32,451 bases of DNA, taken from the NCBI GenBank assembly GCA_000226015.1, contig JH155389.1, positions 35,907 through 68,357 of the forward strand, given 5' to 3'. Shown here piece after piece: positions 21,101 to 29,982 of the stretch. Below the pieces are notes generated by a model. The model did no database searches. It saw only the letters and a program-made list of their open reading frames with translations, and had not been told where the DNA came from. How positions within the stretch are numbered: the first letter of the stretch is position 1; each line of letters begins with the position of its first letter. The position numbers were made by a program, and so were the translations under genes. This DNA comes from Mnemiopsis leidyi (Eukaryota; Ctenophora; Tentaculata; Lobata; Bolinopsidae).

Positions 21101-24100
21101 ATTAGAGCTAAGATCAACCGTAGAAGCAATGGGAGAGCAATAAGAGAGTAGCAAGAGAGAAATAGAATCATAGACTCGGTTCTATAAAGCCATTATACTA
21201 TGTGTACGTTCAGTTCCTGGTCCTTGAGACAGTATTGTTATGTTAAATATGGATTTACGTGGTGACATGTAGCAAGTTGTCTCATTAAACCGTATGGTAG
21301 AAGTGAGAGTAGCTGTTGGGAGGGCGTGGGTTAAAGCCCCATCTGTCGCCAGTCTTTCCAGCTAAATATCACTGATATATCATACAAGAACGGACAGGTT
21401 GATTGCAAGATAGCTGTTGGTACTTCTTGATGCTACATGCTATTTATAATTCACTGACGCAGTATCCTCTCACATATTTCTTATCTAATCAGTTGCCAAT
21501 TCCTATCATGTCTGTTAAAATAGTTAAATGAGCTAGAGTTATTAAACGTCAAATGTGACGGTGAATCCGAACTTCATTGTACTGGAGCCCAAAACCTCAA
21601 TCTCCTGGAATAAAGGCCAATAATGACAATGCCCCGGTGGATATTTCAAAAATTCGGGCAGTTCACTATAAAACAGTGCACTATTACACAATTCAAGCGA
21701 ACTCTGACAAGATAAACTACAATAGAAAAGATGAGTGATCCACATTAGACATAGCAATGAGGAGAGAGCGAATGCAGGGATTTTCTCTCTTGTAATGCAA
21801 AGAGAGCACGTTCGGGGGCCCTCTACAATGAACAATTAGGGTCGCCGGGTTACTTTACTATTATATGGAGTATACGGTATACCTACCTATACAGTATTCT
21901 CCGTTGTTAAAAGTTTGTCTTGGATTTTATAATATGAATATGGATTAGATACCTTGGATTCTTTGACCATATACAATTCAATGCAGATCCTTATTGCTGA
22001 CATAAAATCGAGGTTTCTCGGTGATTGCTCAATAGACAATGTCTATTAGCATAGCGTATATTTTGTTTACAGTGTAGTGCAAGTGTTCTCGCTGCAGAAT
22101 AGTGGAATGTAGCTTTTCTGATGACACGCCTATTTTCAAAGCCAAATATTCAGTAAATAACTTGTTTTTGTTTCCTGATATCGGAGAAAAGTTGATCAAA
22201 TTGTATGGGCTTTTTGTGCACGTGTCACGACATTGTGACGAAACCATGGGAGAATTGCTCAATGCTATGCTTACCCGAAAATAAACACCAAACACTACAT
22301 CGATAGTTTGGTATTTGCTAGTCGGGTTTTTTGTTTTTAAATTTGTACTTCACTTGGTAACCCCACTGTATACCGCCCATATCTCCAGATTTCTAACCAC
22401 CTACTGCCTTGTTAAGGCCGCATCGCGGCCGGCTGGGTGTAAAAAATTGTGACTCCGAAAACCATTGGGAGACGTGTTAAATGCTATGCTAACCTGAATA
22501 ATAAACACCAAACACTGTACATCAGGTTGTTTGGTTCTTAAATGTGAACTTCACTTGGTGTGGCTAGGCAACATGTGAGAAAATCTGTAAGCTTTGAGCC
22601 AGCAGGTGTAACCCGTGCCAAGACACACTACACCTTTTAAATTGTATTAAAGCACGTGCTATTTTCTGGCTTCTCCGCTGTGTTATTTGTGATGTTCACA
22701 GGCTTCTTTAGTTCAATGCCTGTCAATGTTACCTGGTCGTTAAATTACTGGCGTGTAAATCAGGTACCTCGCTAGGTTAATACACCATCTATTGGTATTA
22801 TTGGCTAGCTATTGGAATATTAGCGATAACTTAAAACAGAGAGACAGTTTAGCTTGAAAAACTAAAAGTATTAAATAAATCATAGCATTTCTTTTAATAT
22901 GGTATAAAAAATTTAAAATCTATATCTTCTTCTTAGTGGGGGCAGGGCCGAAGCCCAACGGCTGGGAGTTAGCTCCCGTTCACACCCCAGTCAAATCTAT
23001 ATCACAGAATATTAAATGTCACACTCTGTTTTTTTCTCTCAAAACTCTTATTTTCACTTCTAAATAATTTCACTTTCAGTTTCACCCAATACTATTACTT
23101 TCAATTTTTGTTAATACCCTCACTTCAATTCTAAATACTCTCACTATCAGTTTCATGGGAACACAGTCGACCGCACCCAGCACAGACAAGATAAACACAG
23201 TCTGTAACGCTGTGTTAGCGGCTGTACAAGCTGTAGACGTTGTTCCCTGGCTCAACACCCTGATCTCCTGCTATGTCAAGATCGACAACGTACCCGCTGG
23301 TATGTGACAGTCAAATTCAATCTTCTCGTCTGTGTTAAATTCTTTAAATCTTGTCGTCTGTGTATGAAGTACGTCTGTCCGCCGCCAATGAACGCCGCCA
23401 CCGCCAGTAGATTTGCTGCCGATCTACGCAGCTAGTGGTGTACTGGTGCACTGTACTGGTGCAATCTTAACAGATTGGCGACTACAACATCTTGTGTTTC
23501 TACAGGTTTACTAAAGTTAAAGACTCTCTACCACACACATCCTTCTGAAACTGAGGCTGCTATCAAGTACATGCTCATATTGACAGGTTGGACATCACCT
23601 TTGTCATCACCTTTATCATCACCTTTATCATCACCTTTATCAGCACTTCAATTTATTTGTTTTCAATGTACAATTTACCACCTTTATCAGCTTCTATTAG
23701 TCAATTTTCTGTGTTAGTGTACAGTAAGACAGGCTTGGTTGTCATGCCATCATGTCATGATAAATTGTAAAACTTTCTACCCAAGATAAGCAATGTTTCT
23801 AAAGAGCTCAAGAATTACTTTACGTTTACCTTTAGCTACCGTTTTAACCTTTGTTCAAAATTAACATATTTTCTCTACACATTACTAGCGTAAGCTAATA
23901 ATTTAGAGGAAGTAAGACTAACTTGTGAAGACTTACACAAAATTAATCAACAAATTACCTTTACTTACTACCACTATCAGACGATGAAGCGCTGTTTAAC
24001 CACGCTCTTGGAACACATGACTTGGACTTAGTGTTACTTGTCGCTCAGCATACCCAGAAAGATCCTAAAGAGTACATGTTGTTCCTGAATGAATTGCAGG

Positions 24101-26838
24101 AACATGATGAGGTGTACAGGTCTGTGTTTGTTTTGTCAGTCTGTTTATATGTTTGTCTGTTTTTCTATTATTCTGTTTGTCTGTTTGACAGTCTGTTTGT
24201 CTGTCAGTCTGTTTGACAGTCTGTTTGACAGTCTGTTTGACAGTCTGTTTGACATTCTTTTGTCTGTCTGTTGGTCTATCTGTTTGTCAGCTTGTTTGTC
24301 TGCTGATTTTCTGTTTGTTTGTCTGTCTGTTGGTCTATCTGTTTGTCAGTACATTTATTTTCTAAATCAACATTGCGTGTCCGTCAACGTGCAGCCACAA
24401 TTGTCGTTTGTCCTTACGTCTGTGTTTAAGACTGTGTAAAAAGGAAAGAAGCACGTTCAAAATTTTCCATCTCGTCTGCAGATATAATTGTTTCAGTTAA
24501 CTAATTAATATTATCAGTTTGAGTTAACTAATTGACAATCAACACCAGGAAGTTTAAGATAGACGAACACTTGGGTCGTAACAAGACTGCCTTGCATTTC
24601 CTTATGTGCTGTGAAGGTAACACTAATACAGATAACGTAATTTATGCAAATTTTTCATTAGTCAATCGTGCAATGGTAGTTGAAGCCAAAATTTCCTGAA
24701 CTATGTTATCATCCAATCGATAAATTTGAGTTAATCGATAATGTGTTTGAATACTCGGCCAAAATGTACATCCCAGGCCACACAGAAATGGCTAGATTCA
24801 ATATATAATGTAACATATAATGTAATATTGTCTAGCAAGTCTCAGAAATGTGACAAAGTGAATGATCAGGTCGGTTTGAGGAGGTGTGTAGCTTCGTTAC
24901 AAAACACAGTCTACACCCCACTGCACTACAACACTACCAGTTCGGTACGGACCAATACAAGACTATAGGTCGCATGTTCGCTCTCTCTCTCAAGGAGAAC
25001 CGTCACTTGGAGGAAGCTGGAGTGCTGTTTGGACAGGTATGTTCGGGACGATGAGTGTGGTATTGGGACGAGACAAGGGACGAGGAGTGTGGTATTGGGA
25101 CGAGACAAGGGACGAGGAGTGTGGTATTGGGACGAGACAAGGGACGACGAGTGTGTTATTGGGACGAGACAAGGGACGAGGAGTGTGGTATTGGGACTAG
25201 ACAAGGGACGAGGAGTGTGGTATTGGGACGAGACAAGGGACGAGGAGTGTTGTATTGGGACGAGCTGTCAATTGACAAGGGGGTCTTTTACAGTTGTTGA
25301 ATTTCTAGCCAATTTATTTTGCTCTTTTTCTGTGAAGCCCTTTAATTTTTCAGTAGTAACTACATTGACTTTGTACAACTTGTTTTATCAGTTTCTGCTT
25401 TGTATCATGTTTTACACGTGTCACTGATTTTTCAGTGTGCGGAACTGAAGGAATCTCTGGAATGTCTGCGATTTACCAAACAGTCCCACCTAGCTCTATC
25501 AGTTGGAGCTCAACTCAACCTGCCCGCAGACCAGATGTCCGGTTTAGCTGAACAACTTGCTGAGAACTTGCGGAGGGACGGTGGACACAGGGAGGCTGCT
25601 AGATTGTATGATAGGTTAGAGACTTCGAGTGTTAGTTTTAAGATTAATAGAGTTTAAAGAGATCTTCGTATCTTAAATCTTTGTAAAAAGCTTTCAACAT
25701 TTGGTGGGAAATGTACCTAACTCCTTATTCGTCAATCGCTGACATGCTGTTCAAAAATTCTGATACTATCCTGCTCCGACTACTCCATTGGCGCTAACAG
25801 TCGTAAAATCACAATTTGACGTGCAGGCAACTTGAATTTACACCCCCACTATATCTCACTCCCCTCCCACTACTCTGATATCCCACTACTCTGATATCCT
25901 CAGATACTGTGACAACCCAGACGAAGCAGTAGAAGTACTCTGCGAGGGGGGTCGTCTACTCTGACGCGCTGGAAGTGTCTCATTCCCGGAACAGAGTGGA
26001 CCTCATCTCCAACATCATGTCCTCGCTGAAGGTGGAGTCCGAACAGACCTTCAACTTGCTGGAGGAGAAGAGACAGCTGGCTGAGAAGTTGGCGTCTAGG
26101 ATTGTTGTTGTTAGGGAGAGGAGATCTCTGGTATGTGGAGCTTGGATTTTTCGTTTCTATTTTTGACTGCAACTGGAAAATTGAAATTTTTAATGTTATT
26201 TGGTTGATCGTATTGTTGTGAAATCGTTTAGAAAAATTTGATTTACTCATTTGGCTACCACATGTTCATGTTGCTAAAGGAACGATTTCAAAACACACTG
26301 TAATACCTTGACGACCCGTTCTAAAGCACCTTGTATAAAAACCCCGGAATTTACACGAATCTGGTTCCAGGTCGGTACAGGGTTTGAAGACATGGATCAC
26401 AGCGACCTCTACTCCGACACCACCTCCATCACCGCCACCTCTCACACCGGTTCTACTTCCTCCCGCCGCTCCGCCAAGTCTGCCAAGGGCCGCAAGAAGG
26501 CGGAAATGAAGAAGTATAGTCTGAAAGAGGGCAGCAAGTACGAATATTTCGCTATCCAGGAGGCCTTCAAGGGCATCATGACATTCATCAACCTCCGTGC
26601 AGACATGATCAAAGACATGGTAAACATTCTCCTGCTACAGGGACTGTTGGAGCCTGCGCGCAAGGTAGTAACCGCGCACCAGCAAGTGGTGGAGGTAGTG
26701 AACAAGAGTGTCAATGTGATCTGGCCGCCTCCCCAATCTGATGTTGTGGACCAAGAGGGGGAGGTGGAGCCCATTAGTTATCCTCCAGAGAAAATCAAGA
26801 TTAGTGCTGTGGAACTTCAACAGTTTACAGGTTGCTGA
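8973..26838 (+). CDS. ELP1: Elongator complex protein 1 (ELP1/IKAP), 24 coding exons
   Basis: Scaffold subunit of Elongator, which acts with ELP2/ELP3 in cytoplasmic wobble-uridine (U34) tRNA modification. Coding exons: 8973-9113, 9996-10136, 10289-10456, 10663-10850, 11014-11149, 11628-11807, 11988-12079, 12361-12436, 12708-12835, 13089-13272, 13529-13702, 14014-14150, 15372-15474, 17846-17995, 18120-18213, 18483-18567, 23151-23299, 23506-23586, 23981-24119, 24549-24616, 24870-25036, 25436-25614, 25904-26130, 26371-26838. All junctions are GT-AG and keep phase. The product is about 1217 residues (human 1332) if a 1-nt excess in exon 23 is discounted. N-terminal MRNL, VGWGSKETQFHG and LVTSHSHT fall in the WD40 propellers; VVLQMPRGNLE, DLVLLVAQHTQKDPKEY and AAIKYML follow in the helical solenoid. 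The basic GRKKAEMKKYSLKEGS near the C-terminus matches the human tRNA-binding/NLS segment. The extreme C-terminus is shorter than in human. Confidence 0.95.
9945..9976. promoter_or_regulatory. Three CACGTG E-boxes at 13-bp spacing in ELP1 intron 1
   Basis: CACGTG occurs at 9945-9950, 9958-9963 and 9971-9976, within tandem AGCACGTGACTAA units just upstream of the exon 2 acceptor (9994-9995). CACGTG is the palindromic bHLH site (USF/MYC/TFE class). Whether this is an enhancer or merely a short tandem repeat cannot be told from the sequence. Confidence 0.45.
11111..11411 (+). repeat. Seven-copy 43-bp tandem repeat of the ELP1 exon 5 splice donor
   Basis: Exactly 7 x 43 bp. Unit 1 contains the last 39 bases of exon 5 plus the donor, CATCAG|GTAACT at 11149/11150. 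Units 2-7 repeat both, so donor-like GT sites stand at 11150, 11193, 11236, 11279, 11322, 11365 and 11408. Two units (11279, 11322) read GTAATT. Only the first donor is useful: reading past it reaches an in-frame TAA at 11177-11179. Confidence 0.95.
12796..12809. promoter_or_regulatory. RFX X-box-like palindrome within ELP1 exon 9
   Basis: GTTGCCATGGTGAC is close to the RFX X-box consensus GTTGCCATGGCAAC: two inverted half-sites with a 2-bp centre. It lies in coding sequence, so the match may simply reflect codons. Confidence 0.25.
14286..14361 (+). repeat. 15-bp tandem repeat in ELP1 intron 12
   Basis: About five copies of TGTTGTGTATCTTCC with TGTAGT variants. It codes for nothing supported. 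It lies about 135 bp into the intron after exon 12. Confidence 0.8.
14793..14806. promoter_or_regulatory. RFX X-box-like palindrome in ELP1 intron 12
   Basis: GTTTCCATGGTAAC has one perfect RFX half-site (GGTAAC) and one near half-site in inverted orientation with a 2-bp centre. It lies just after a CACGTG (14785-14790). Candidate site only. Confidence 0.3.
15485..17342. repeat. 15-bp minisatellite (TTACTGAGATAACAC)n in ELP1 intron 13, with assembly gap
   Basis: A long array of TTACTGAGATAACAC and single-base variants (TTAATGAG, TTATTGAG, AATTAATGAG, TTTCTTAG). It starts about 10 nt after the exon 13 donor at 15475. An 801-base run of N (16306-17106) lies inside it, so its true length is unknown. 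Variants recur as a block: ATAATAATTAATGAG at 15636 and 15861 share the same following order, giving a 225-bp (15-unit) higher-order repeat. Because the unit is divisible by 3 the minus strand stays open and would spell repeated CYLSK; this is a by-product of the period. Confidence 0.95.
16306..17106. other. Assembly gap (801 N)
   Basis: A run of N within the 15-bp satellite. Satellite sequence flanks both sides, so the gap is probably collapsed or unresolved satellite. No ELP1 exon is needed here, since exons 13 and 14 join in phase. Confidence 0.98.
17640..17830 (+). repeat. 27-bp telomere-like tandem repeat before ELP1 exon 14
   Basis: About seven copies of a 27-bp unit built around AACCCCTAACTCTAATGAC and TAACTTT, degrading leftward into irregular AACCCTAA-rich sequence (from ~17510). 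Its pyrimidine-rich right end is next to the exon 14 acceptor at 17844-17845. Confidence 0.8.
19037..19042 (-). terminator. AATAAA polyadenylation signal of the nested Sushi gene
   Basis: The minus strand reads GTAAATAAATATG about 37 nt after the stop codon at 19079-19081. This supports exon 3 being terminal. Confidence 0.6.
19079..20602 (-). CDS. Nested antisense gene: secreted protein with an uncharacterised domain plus Sushi/CCP domain
   Basis: Three minus-strand exons: 20530-20602, 19779-20204 and 19079-19272. Both introns are GT-AG and phase 1, giving a 230-residue product. Exon 1 encodes a signal peptide (MSLEPLLQIALGMFLLSAVS, then C-Q). Exon 2 (~25-166) encodes a mostly beta-looking domain with IWVRFGDN, VWTVRKST, ILIFNYEF and EVADFYRANP; I do not know the family. 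Exon 3 encodes one Sushi/CCP module: four Cys in ALCPPL, IEC, VTC and PKC order, with the usual Trp before Cys4. The stop at 19079-19081 is followed by AATAAA. The gene sits wholly inside ELP1 intron 16 on the opposite strand. An AG (20608-20607) lies 4 nt before the ATG. An extracellular recognition or adhesion role is inferred from the Sushi domain only. Confidence 0.8.
19279..19608. repeat. 66-bp tandem repeat (5 copies) abutting the nested gene's exon 3 acceptor
   Basis: Exactly five 66-bp units, marked by GATTTAGCGG at 19301, 19367, 19433, 19499 and 19565. The first unit ends 5 nt from the exon 3 3' splice site (AG at 19274-19273, minus strand). On the minus strand each unit carries ACATTTAG where the true acceptor reads ACATTTCAG, so the array looks copied from intron sequence just upstream of the splice site. 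The plus strand stays open because 66 is a multiple of 3. Confidence 0.9.
20393..20416. promoter_or_regulatory. 24-bp perfect palindrome containing an RFX X-box-like site
   Basis: The core GTTTCCATGGAAAC (20398-20411) sits in a perfect palindrome with 12-bp arms CTACCGTTTCCA and its complement. It fits the inverted half-site layout of RFX X-boxes. It lies in intron 1 of the nested gene, about 190 bp from that gene's start codon. Confidence 0.4.
20814..21021. mobile_element. MITE-like element, 33-bp perfect terminal inverted repeats
   Basis: 20814-20846 is the exact reverse complement of 20989-21021. Inside, GTGTTGAAAGTATTAA (20944-20959) is inverted at 20970-20985, giving a second stem. Total length is 208 bp with no coding capacity. 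No clear target duplication was seen. It lies about 210 bp upstream of the nested gene's start, within ELP1 intron 16. Confidence 0.75.
21022..22232. other. ELP1 intron 16 sequence, nothing supported
   Basis: No exon of either strand can be tied in. A 97-codon minus frame (21542-21835) has a hydrophobic stretch but no splice partners, family motif or polyA signal. Confidence 0.35.
22233..22560. repeat. Two diverged direct repeats of ~115-130 bp
   Basis: 22233-22360 and 22447-22560 share the ordered blocks TTGTGAC, GAAA(A)CCAT, AATGCTATGCT, AATAAACACCAAACACT, TTTTTAAA/TTCTTAAA and ACTTCACTTGGT. They are probably fragments of one repeat family. Confidence 0.65.
22916..23003. mobile_element. 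66-bp insert with two hairpins flanked by 11-bp direct repeats
   Basis: AAATCTATATC occurs at 22916-22926 and 22993-23003. The 66-bp insert is GC-rich and folds compactly: GGGC-CGAA-GCCC (22945-22956), GGGAG-TTAG-CTCCC (22964-22977) and an outer TGGGG/CCCCA pairing. This looks like a short retroposed structured RNA with a target-site duplication. The RNA is not recognised. Confidence 0.5.
23587..23645 (+). repeat. 12-bp tandem repeat at the start of ELP1 intron 18
   Basis: Four to five copies of ATCACCTTTATC, beginning about 6 nt after the exon 18 donor at 23587. Confidence 0.8.
24120..24350 (+). repeat. TCTG-rich tandem repeat at the start of ELP1 intron 19
   Basis: TCTGTTTG-type repeats start at the donor itself (AG|GTCTGTG) and include a GTTTGACAGTCT run at about 24208-24255. 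Confidence 0.8.
25044..25265 (+). repeat. 32-bp tandem repeat at the start of ELP1 intron 21
   Basis: About seven copies of a 32-bp unit containing GGGACGAGACAAGGGACGAG and GAGTGTGGTATT. It begins within 10 nt of the exon 21 donor at 25037. Confidence 0.9.
25904..26130 (+). CDS. ELP1: ELP1 exon 23 with apparent 1-nt frameshift
   Basis: It opens in phase as YCDNPDEAVEVLCEG, then the frame stops shortly after a run of six G at 25946-25951. With one G fewer, reading continues as YSDALEVSHSRNRVDL to a phase-0 donor at 26131 (CTG|GTATGT). Both halves align to neighbouring parts of the ELP1 solenoid, so the break is a single-base homopolymer indel: a sequencing error or a real mutation. Confidence 0.8.
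26371..26838 (+). CDS. ELP1: ELP1 exon 24 (terminal exon)
   Basis: An acceptor TTCCAG ends at 26370 and the stop is at 26836-26838. It includes an acidic/Ser-rich stretch (DLYSDTTS), the basic segment and a final helical region. The human-type C-terminal IPPK/W segment is not visible, so the protein ends slightly early. AATAAA occurs at 27012-27017 and 27045-27050. Confidence 0.9.
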   Translation, partial: VGTGFEDMDHSDLYSDTTSITATSHTGSTSSRRSAKSAKGRKKAEMKKYSLKEGSKYEYFAIQEAFKGIMTFINLRADMIKDMVNILLLQGLLEPARKVVTAHQQVVEVVNKSVNVIWPPPQSDVVDQEGEVEPISYPPEKIKISAVELQQFTGC

Positions 26839-27011
26839 GTTATTGGACTTATGAATGAAGTTTAAAGGGAAAATTTACCCATCACCGAAGATGTGTTTTA
26901 ACAGAACTGTTATTTCTAACGTATAATTGAAATTTTTATTTGAATATTTAAATGGTGTGAGAGCTTTATGCTTTTTATGATCATTAAAATTGATTAAATA
27001 AGGCCTTGCGG

Positions 27012-27050
27012 AATAAAAGCTGATTTATTATCAGTGATAACTGTAATAAA
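27012..27050 (+). terminator. ELP1 polyadenylation signals
   Basis: AATAAA at 27012-27017 and 27045-27050, 170-210 nt after the ELP1 stop codon. Confidence 0.5.
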
Positions 27051-27590
27051 GGCAAACATTTGAGGATCGGTCTATAGCCAATAGCAATGGTTCCATATGG
27101 ATAGTCCTTATCAATTTTATATTTTCAACCCTAACAGTTGTAAACTTTGTCAGATAGAATCTTAATAAAATTCTTGAAGAGTTTTTATTTTATACGAGCT
27201 TGGTATTTAACTTCAAATTTCTTTTTACGGAATGAATGAGCTAACCTGGGTGAAATAGTTTTAGTAAAGACTTTTTATTTAACTTATTCGAATTAACTTA
27301 TTGTTTTAACTTTTAACTGTATTTCTATTAGTATTGGCATACTTTACTTCAAATAAAGTTGAGGTTTTGTCTATGAGGCGTGAACTGTGAAGTCTCACTT
27401 GCTTTGTTTCGTTGAAGTTCCTTCAATTCTTAAAATATGCACATTTCAACTTCTTGGTTTGAACGCCGATCTGAATTTCTTTTTACCATAGTTTTCCGCT
27501 ATTTTTCGATGAAAAAGAGCGATATTTGATGCTTATGTTAAGGCGATTTTATTCTTTATAAACCGCTAATAGAAAAGTGCCTGTAGCAAG

Positions 27591-28837
27591 ATGGATGAAA
27601 ACAACACAGACCTTTCCCTCCAACAACAAGAAGTACAACAAGAAAAACAAGAAGAAAAACAACACGAGAAATATGACTTGTTCAACACCGATGAACTAGC
27701 CGAACTTTACTCCAAATATCAACCTCCACTTGACGAGAAAGTGATAGAGATTATATTGTCCTCTACCAGGGGGAGGGACTGTCTTGTCGACATTGGTGAG
27801 AGGAACCAGGTTTACTTTCGCTTTCTTTTATCGAGTTTTTAATTATCTTCTTTTTTGAGCTTATAACTTCTGCTTGGTTCCCACTTGCGGATTTTGCCAT
27901 ATTTTATTACCCGTGACTGTATCTTGTCCGTGAAATCAAATTAAACTGGTCCCAAAGGTCACTAGCTTGGTGTATTCATTTTAGGGTGTGGCTCTGGGTC
28001 CTCTACTCGACCTTTTTGTTCTCACTTCTCTAAAGTTGTAGGAGTGGATTACAGCCCGGCTCAGATCAATCTCGCTAAATCTTTGTCTCAACAAACTTCT
28101 AACGTCCAATTTGTCCAGGTAAACATTTTAAGTCAATCAGATAAGAGATATAATATTTCCAATTCGCTAACACATATCATTCCACTATCATATTGCAAAG
28201 GTCTATGTAGAAATACCTAGAGCTCTGATATCTTACTTTCAGTTTTCATGCTCAATTTTATTTAATCCAGGGTTCCATGTATGAGCTGCCATTAGCAGAC
28301 AGTTCAATAGACTGCATTATTGGAGTCATGATAGCTCAGTTTATCGACCTACCCAAACTGTTTGAAGAAGCTAAAAGGGTGCTTAAACCTGGGGGAGTGT
28401 TGTTGTTTCACGGCAAGGGCTCGCCGAAAGTCGTCCAAATCGAAAGAGAAACCGAAACTAAATCTGAAACAGAAACCACTATTTCCGATTTAAACGAGCG
28501 TATTGCCTACATCAAAACGGGACTTTTTGCGGGGTTGTTTCACGACCGGACCTACTTCAACCCACACAAGTACTCCAACATCCCACCTCTCCACGCGGAC
28601 CAGGAGATTGCGCGCGTAGAGTGGACCAGCGCGCGCTGGACCACTCTGCCCGACCTAGCTGACTACATGTTAACGTGGTCAGCTGCAGGTAAGTACTGCG
28701 CGAAACACGGGATATCCAGCAGTGAGCTGAGGAGGAAGATGATAGAAGTTTTAGAGGGAGGAGATAAGGGAGTGTGTAGGGTACGTTGTGAAGCTGATAG
28801 GTTCACCTGGACGGCACGTCACGTGACCGGTAGTTGA
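27591..28837 (+). CDS. Class I SAM-dependent methyltransferase (Methyltransf_11 type), 3 exons
   Basis: Exons 27591-27795, 27985-28118 and 28271-28837, GT-AG with phases 1 and 0, encode 301 residues. A Gln/Glu/Lys-rich N-terminus is followed by ELAELYSKYQPPL. The SAM-binding motif I is DIGCGSGSSTRPF, formed across the exon 1/2 junction. VVGVDYSPAQI is the post-I acidic strand, DSSIDCIIG motif II, and AKRVLKPGGVLLF motif III. The C-terminal half (DYMLTWSAAGKYCAK) resembles the extension of the cytosolic putative methyltransferases related to Dictyostelium DDB_G0268948. The substrate is unknown. ATG follows an acceptor-like CTGTAG by 4 nt; a TTTATAAA at about 27555 could be a TATA box instead. 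The gene starts about 750 bp after ELP1 and runs in the same direction. Confidence 0.88.
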
Positions 28838-29302
28838 GTTGTTTATTGGAGGATAGATCACGTGATCAGGTTGGAGTATAGAACTATAGAGTCTACTTGG
28901 TATTGTGAATGTCTTGATTTTTCCTTTGCTGTCATTGTTAAAAGGTAAGTTATAATAATTTTGTGGCACACTAAGTAATTTGATATCATGGTTATTCTGC
29001 ATTTTGAAATAGCTCCCTTGCTCCTTGCCTTATGTAGCTAAGTTGGCTTAGTAGCCTAAGTCGTTTTAGGATATTCCAGATGATTATTGATCCTAACCTT
29101 TTTACAGATTATTGAGACTATGAAATTTATTTTTATCATGCTCATGCTTGGGGATATATTTTGAACTTTTATTGAAATCATTGTGATCAAAATTTCGAAA
29201 CAAATTAATTTATTCAATTCAGATCGTTAAACTATCATTGCTGTGTCCGCTCTCCTGATTCATTTTTTAGGAAGCAAAGGGTAAATTGTTAATGAGTTGT
29301 AG
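28838..29302. other. Downstream of the methyltransferase, nothing supported
   Basis: AT-rich sequence between the methyltransferase stop and the next open frame. TTTTTTAG near 29262-29269 could be an acceptor for the next gene. Confidence 0.3.
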
Positions 29303-29926
29303 TTGATTATCCCCTTATCGAATCCCAATTGCCATTATCATATTAGTAATTCCGACATCAAAAAGTATAATATCAAACCGTATGATATATATCGAATTGC
29401 CGCCTTCCTTAACCAGAGCCACTCCAGCCACACCCACCCGTCTATAAAAAACCGGTCAAGTTTTGAAATAAAATTTCGTCATAGTTTGGACTTGGATTAT
29501 GATTTGAACTTTCGATTTTTGTTTCAGTTAGGGTTATTTAAGAAACCGACGGTTTGCCAGATTTTCGATTTTTATTTGGTTGACCAGTCGTTTCTCTCAG
29601 TGCCCCCAAAGCTCCCAATCTTTCCACACTCAACCAATTCCACCGAGCTGTTAAGATGTGACCCAGTAAATTTAGCGGCACAGTTAGAAGCGTATAGGGC
29701 TAGACATATCTCCTCTCTTCTCTCTGATGCTTTTTCTCATGAGGTGTCAGAAGTGTGTCGTCTTTACGGCTTCTCCTCCCTTATCAGTGCTTTATACAAA
29801 CTGTTTAACTTCTCGTCAACAGTTCGTGTTATACCTTGTCTTTACCGCCCTGTCTTCTTTTTTGTTGTCCTGTTAAGATTTCTTCTTCTTCATCTAAATC
29901 TTCTGAGTGTTATAACAGTTCCGTGA
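29303..29926 (+). CDS. Probable coding exon(s) of an unrecognised gene
   Basis: A 208-codon open stretch, too long to be likely by chance in AT-rich DNA, beginning right after a stop and without a defensible ATG. It reads like a globular domain (FEIKFRHSLDLDYDLNFRF, LRCDPVNLAAQLEAYRARHI). The last ~40 codons turn hydrophobic and probably enter an intron; GAG|GTGTCA near 29743 is a possible phase-0 donor. That would join ACAGTACATG at 29983, where a second open stretch (MILSEVYTVITGGVSGEAS and on) begins in phase. I recognise no family and the gene model is tentative. Confidence 0.4.
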   Translation: MIIPLSNPNCHYHISNSDIKKYNIKPYDIYRIAAFLNQSHSSHTHPSIKNRSSFEIKFRHSLDLDYDLNFRFLFQLGLFKKPTVCQIFDFYLVDQSFLSVPPKLPIFPHSTNSTELLRCDPVNLAAQLEAYRARHISSLLSDAFSHEVSEVCRLYGFSSLISALYKLFNFSSTVRVIPCLYRPVFFFVVLLRFLLLHLNLLSVITVP

Positions 29927-29982
29927 TTAGCTTGATTGAGGTTTGTCAGTAATAATCAGACTTCCTGACTTCCAGACTCCAG

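Noticed and set aside
21542..21835. 97-codon minus frame with a hydrophobic segment
   Set aside because: No splice partner, polyA signal or family motif; length is within chance expectation for this much sequence.
25029..25427. Repeat-encoded plus frame and minus counterparts
   Set aside because: They are produced by the 32-bp array (96 bp = 32 codons) in ELP1 intron 21.
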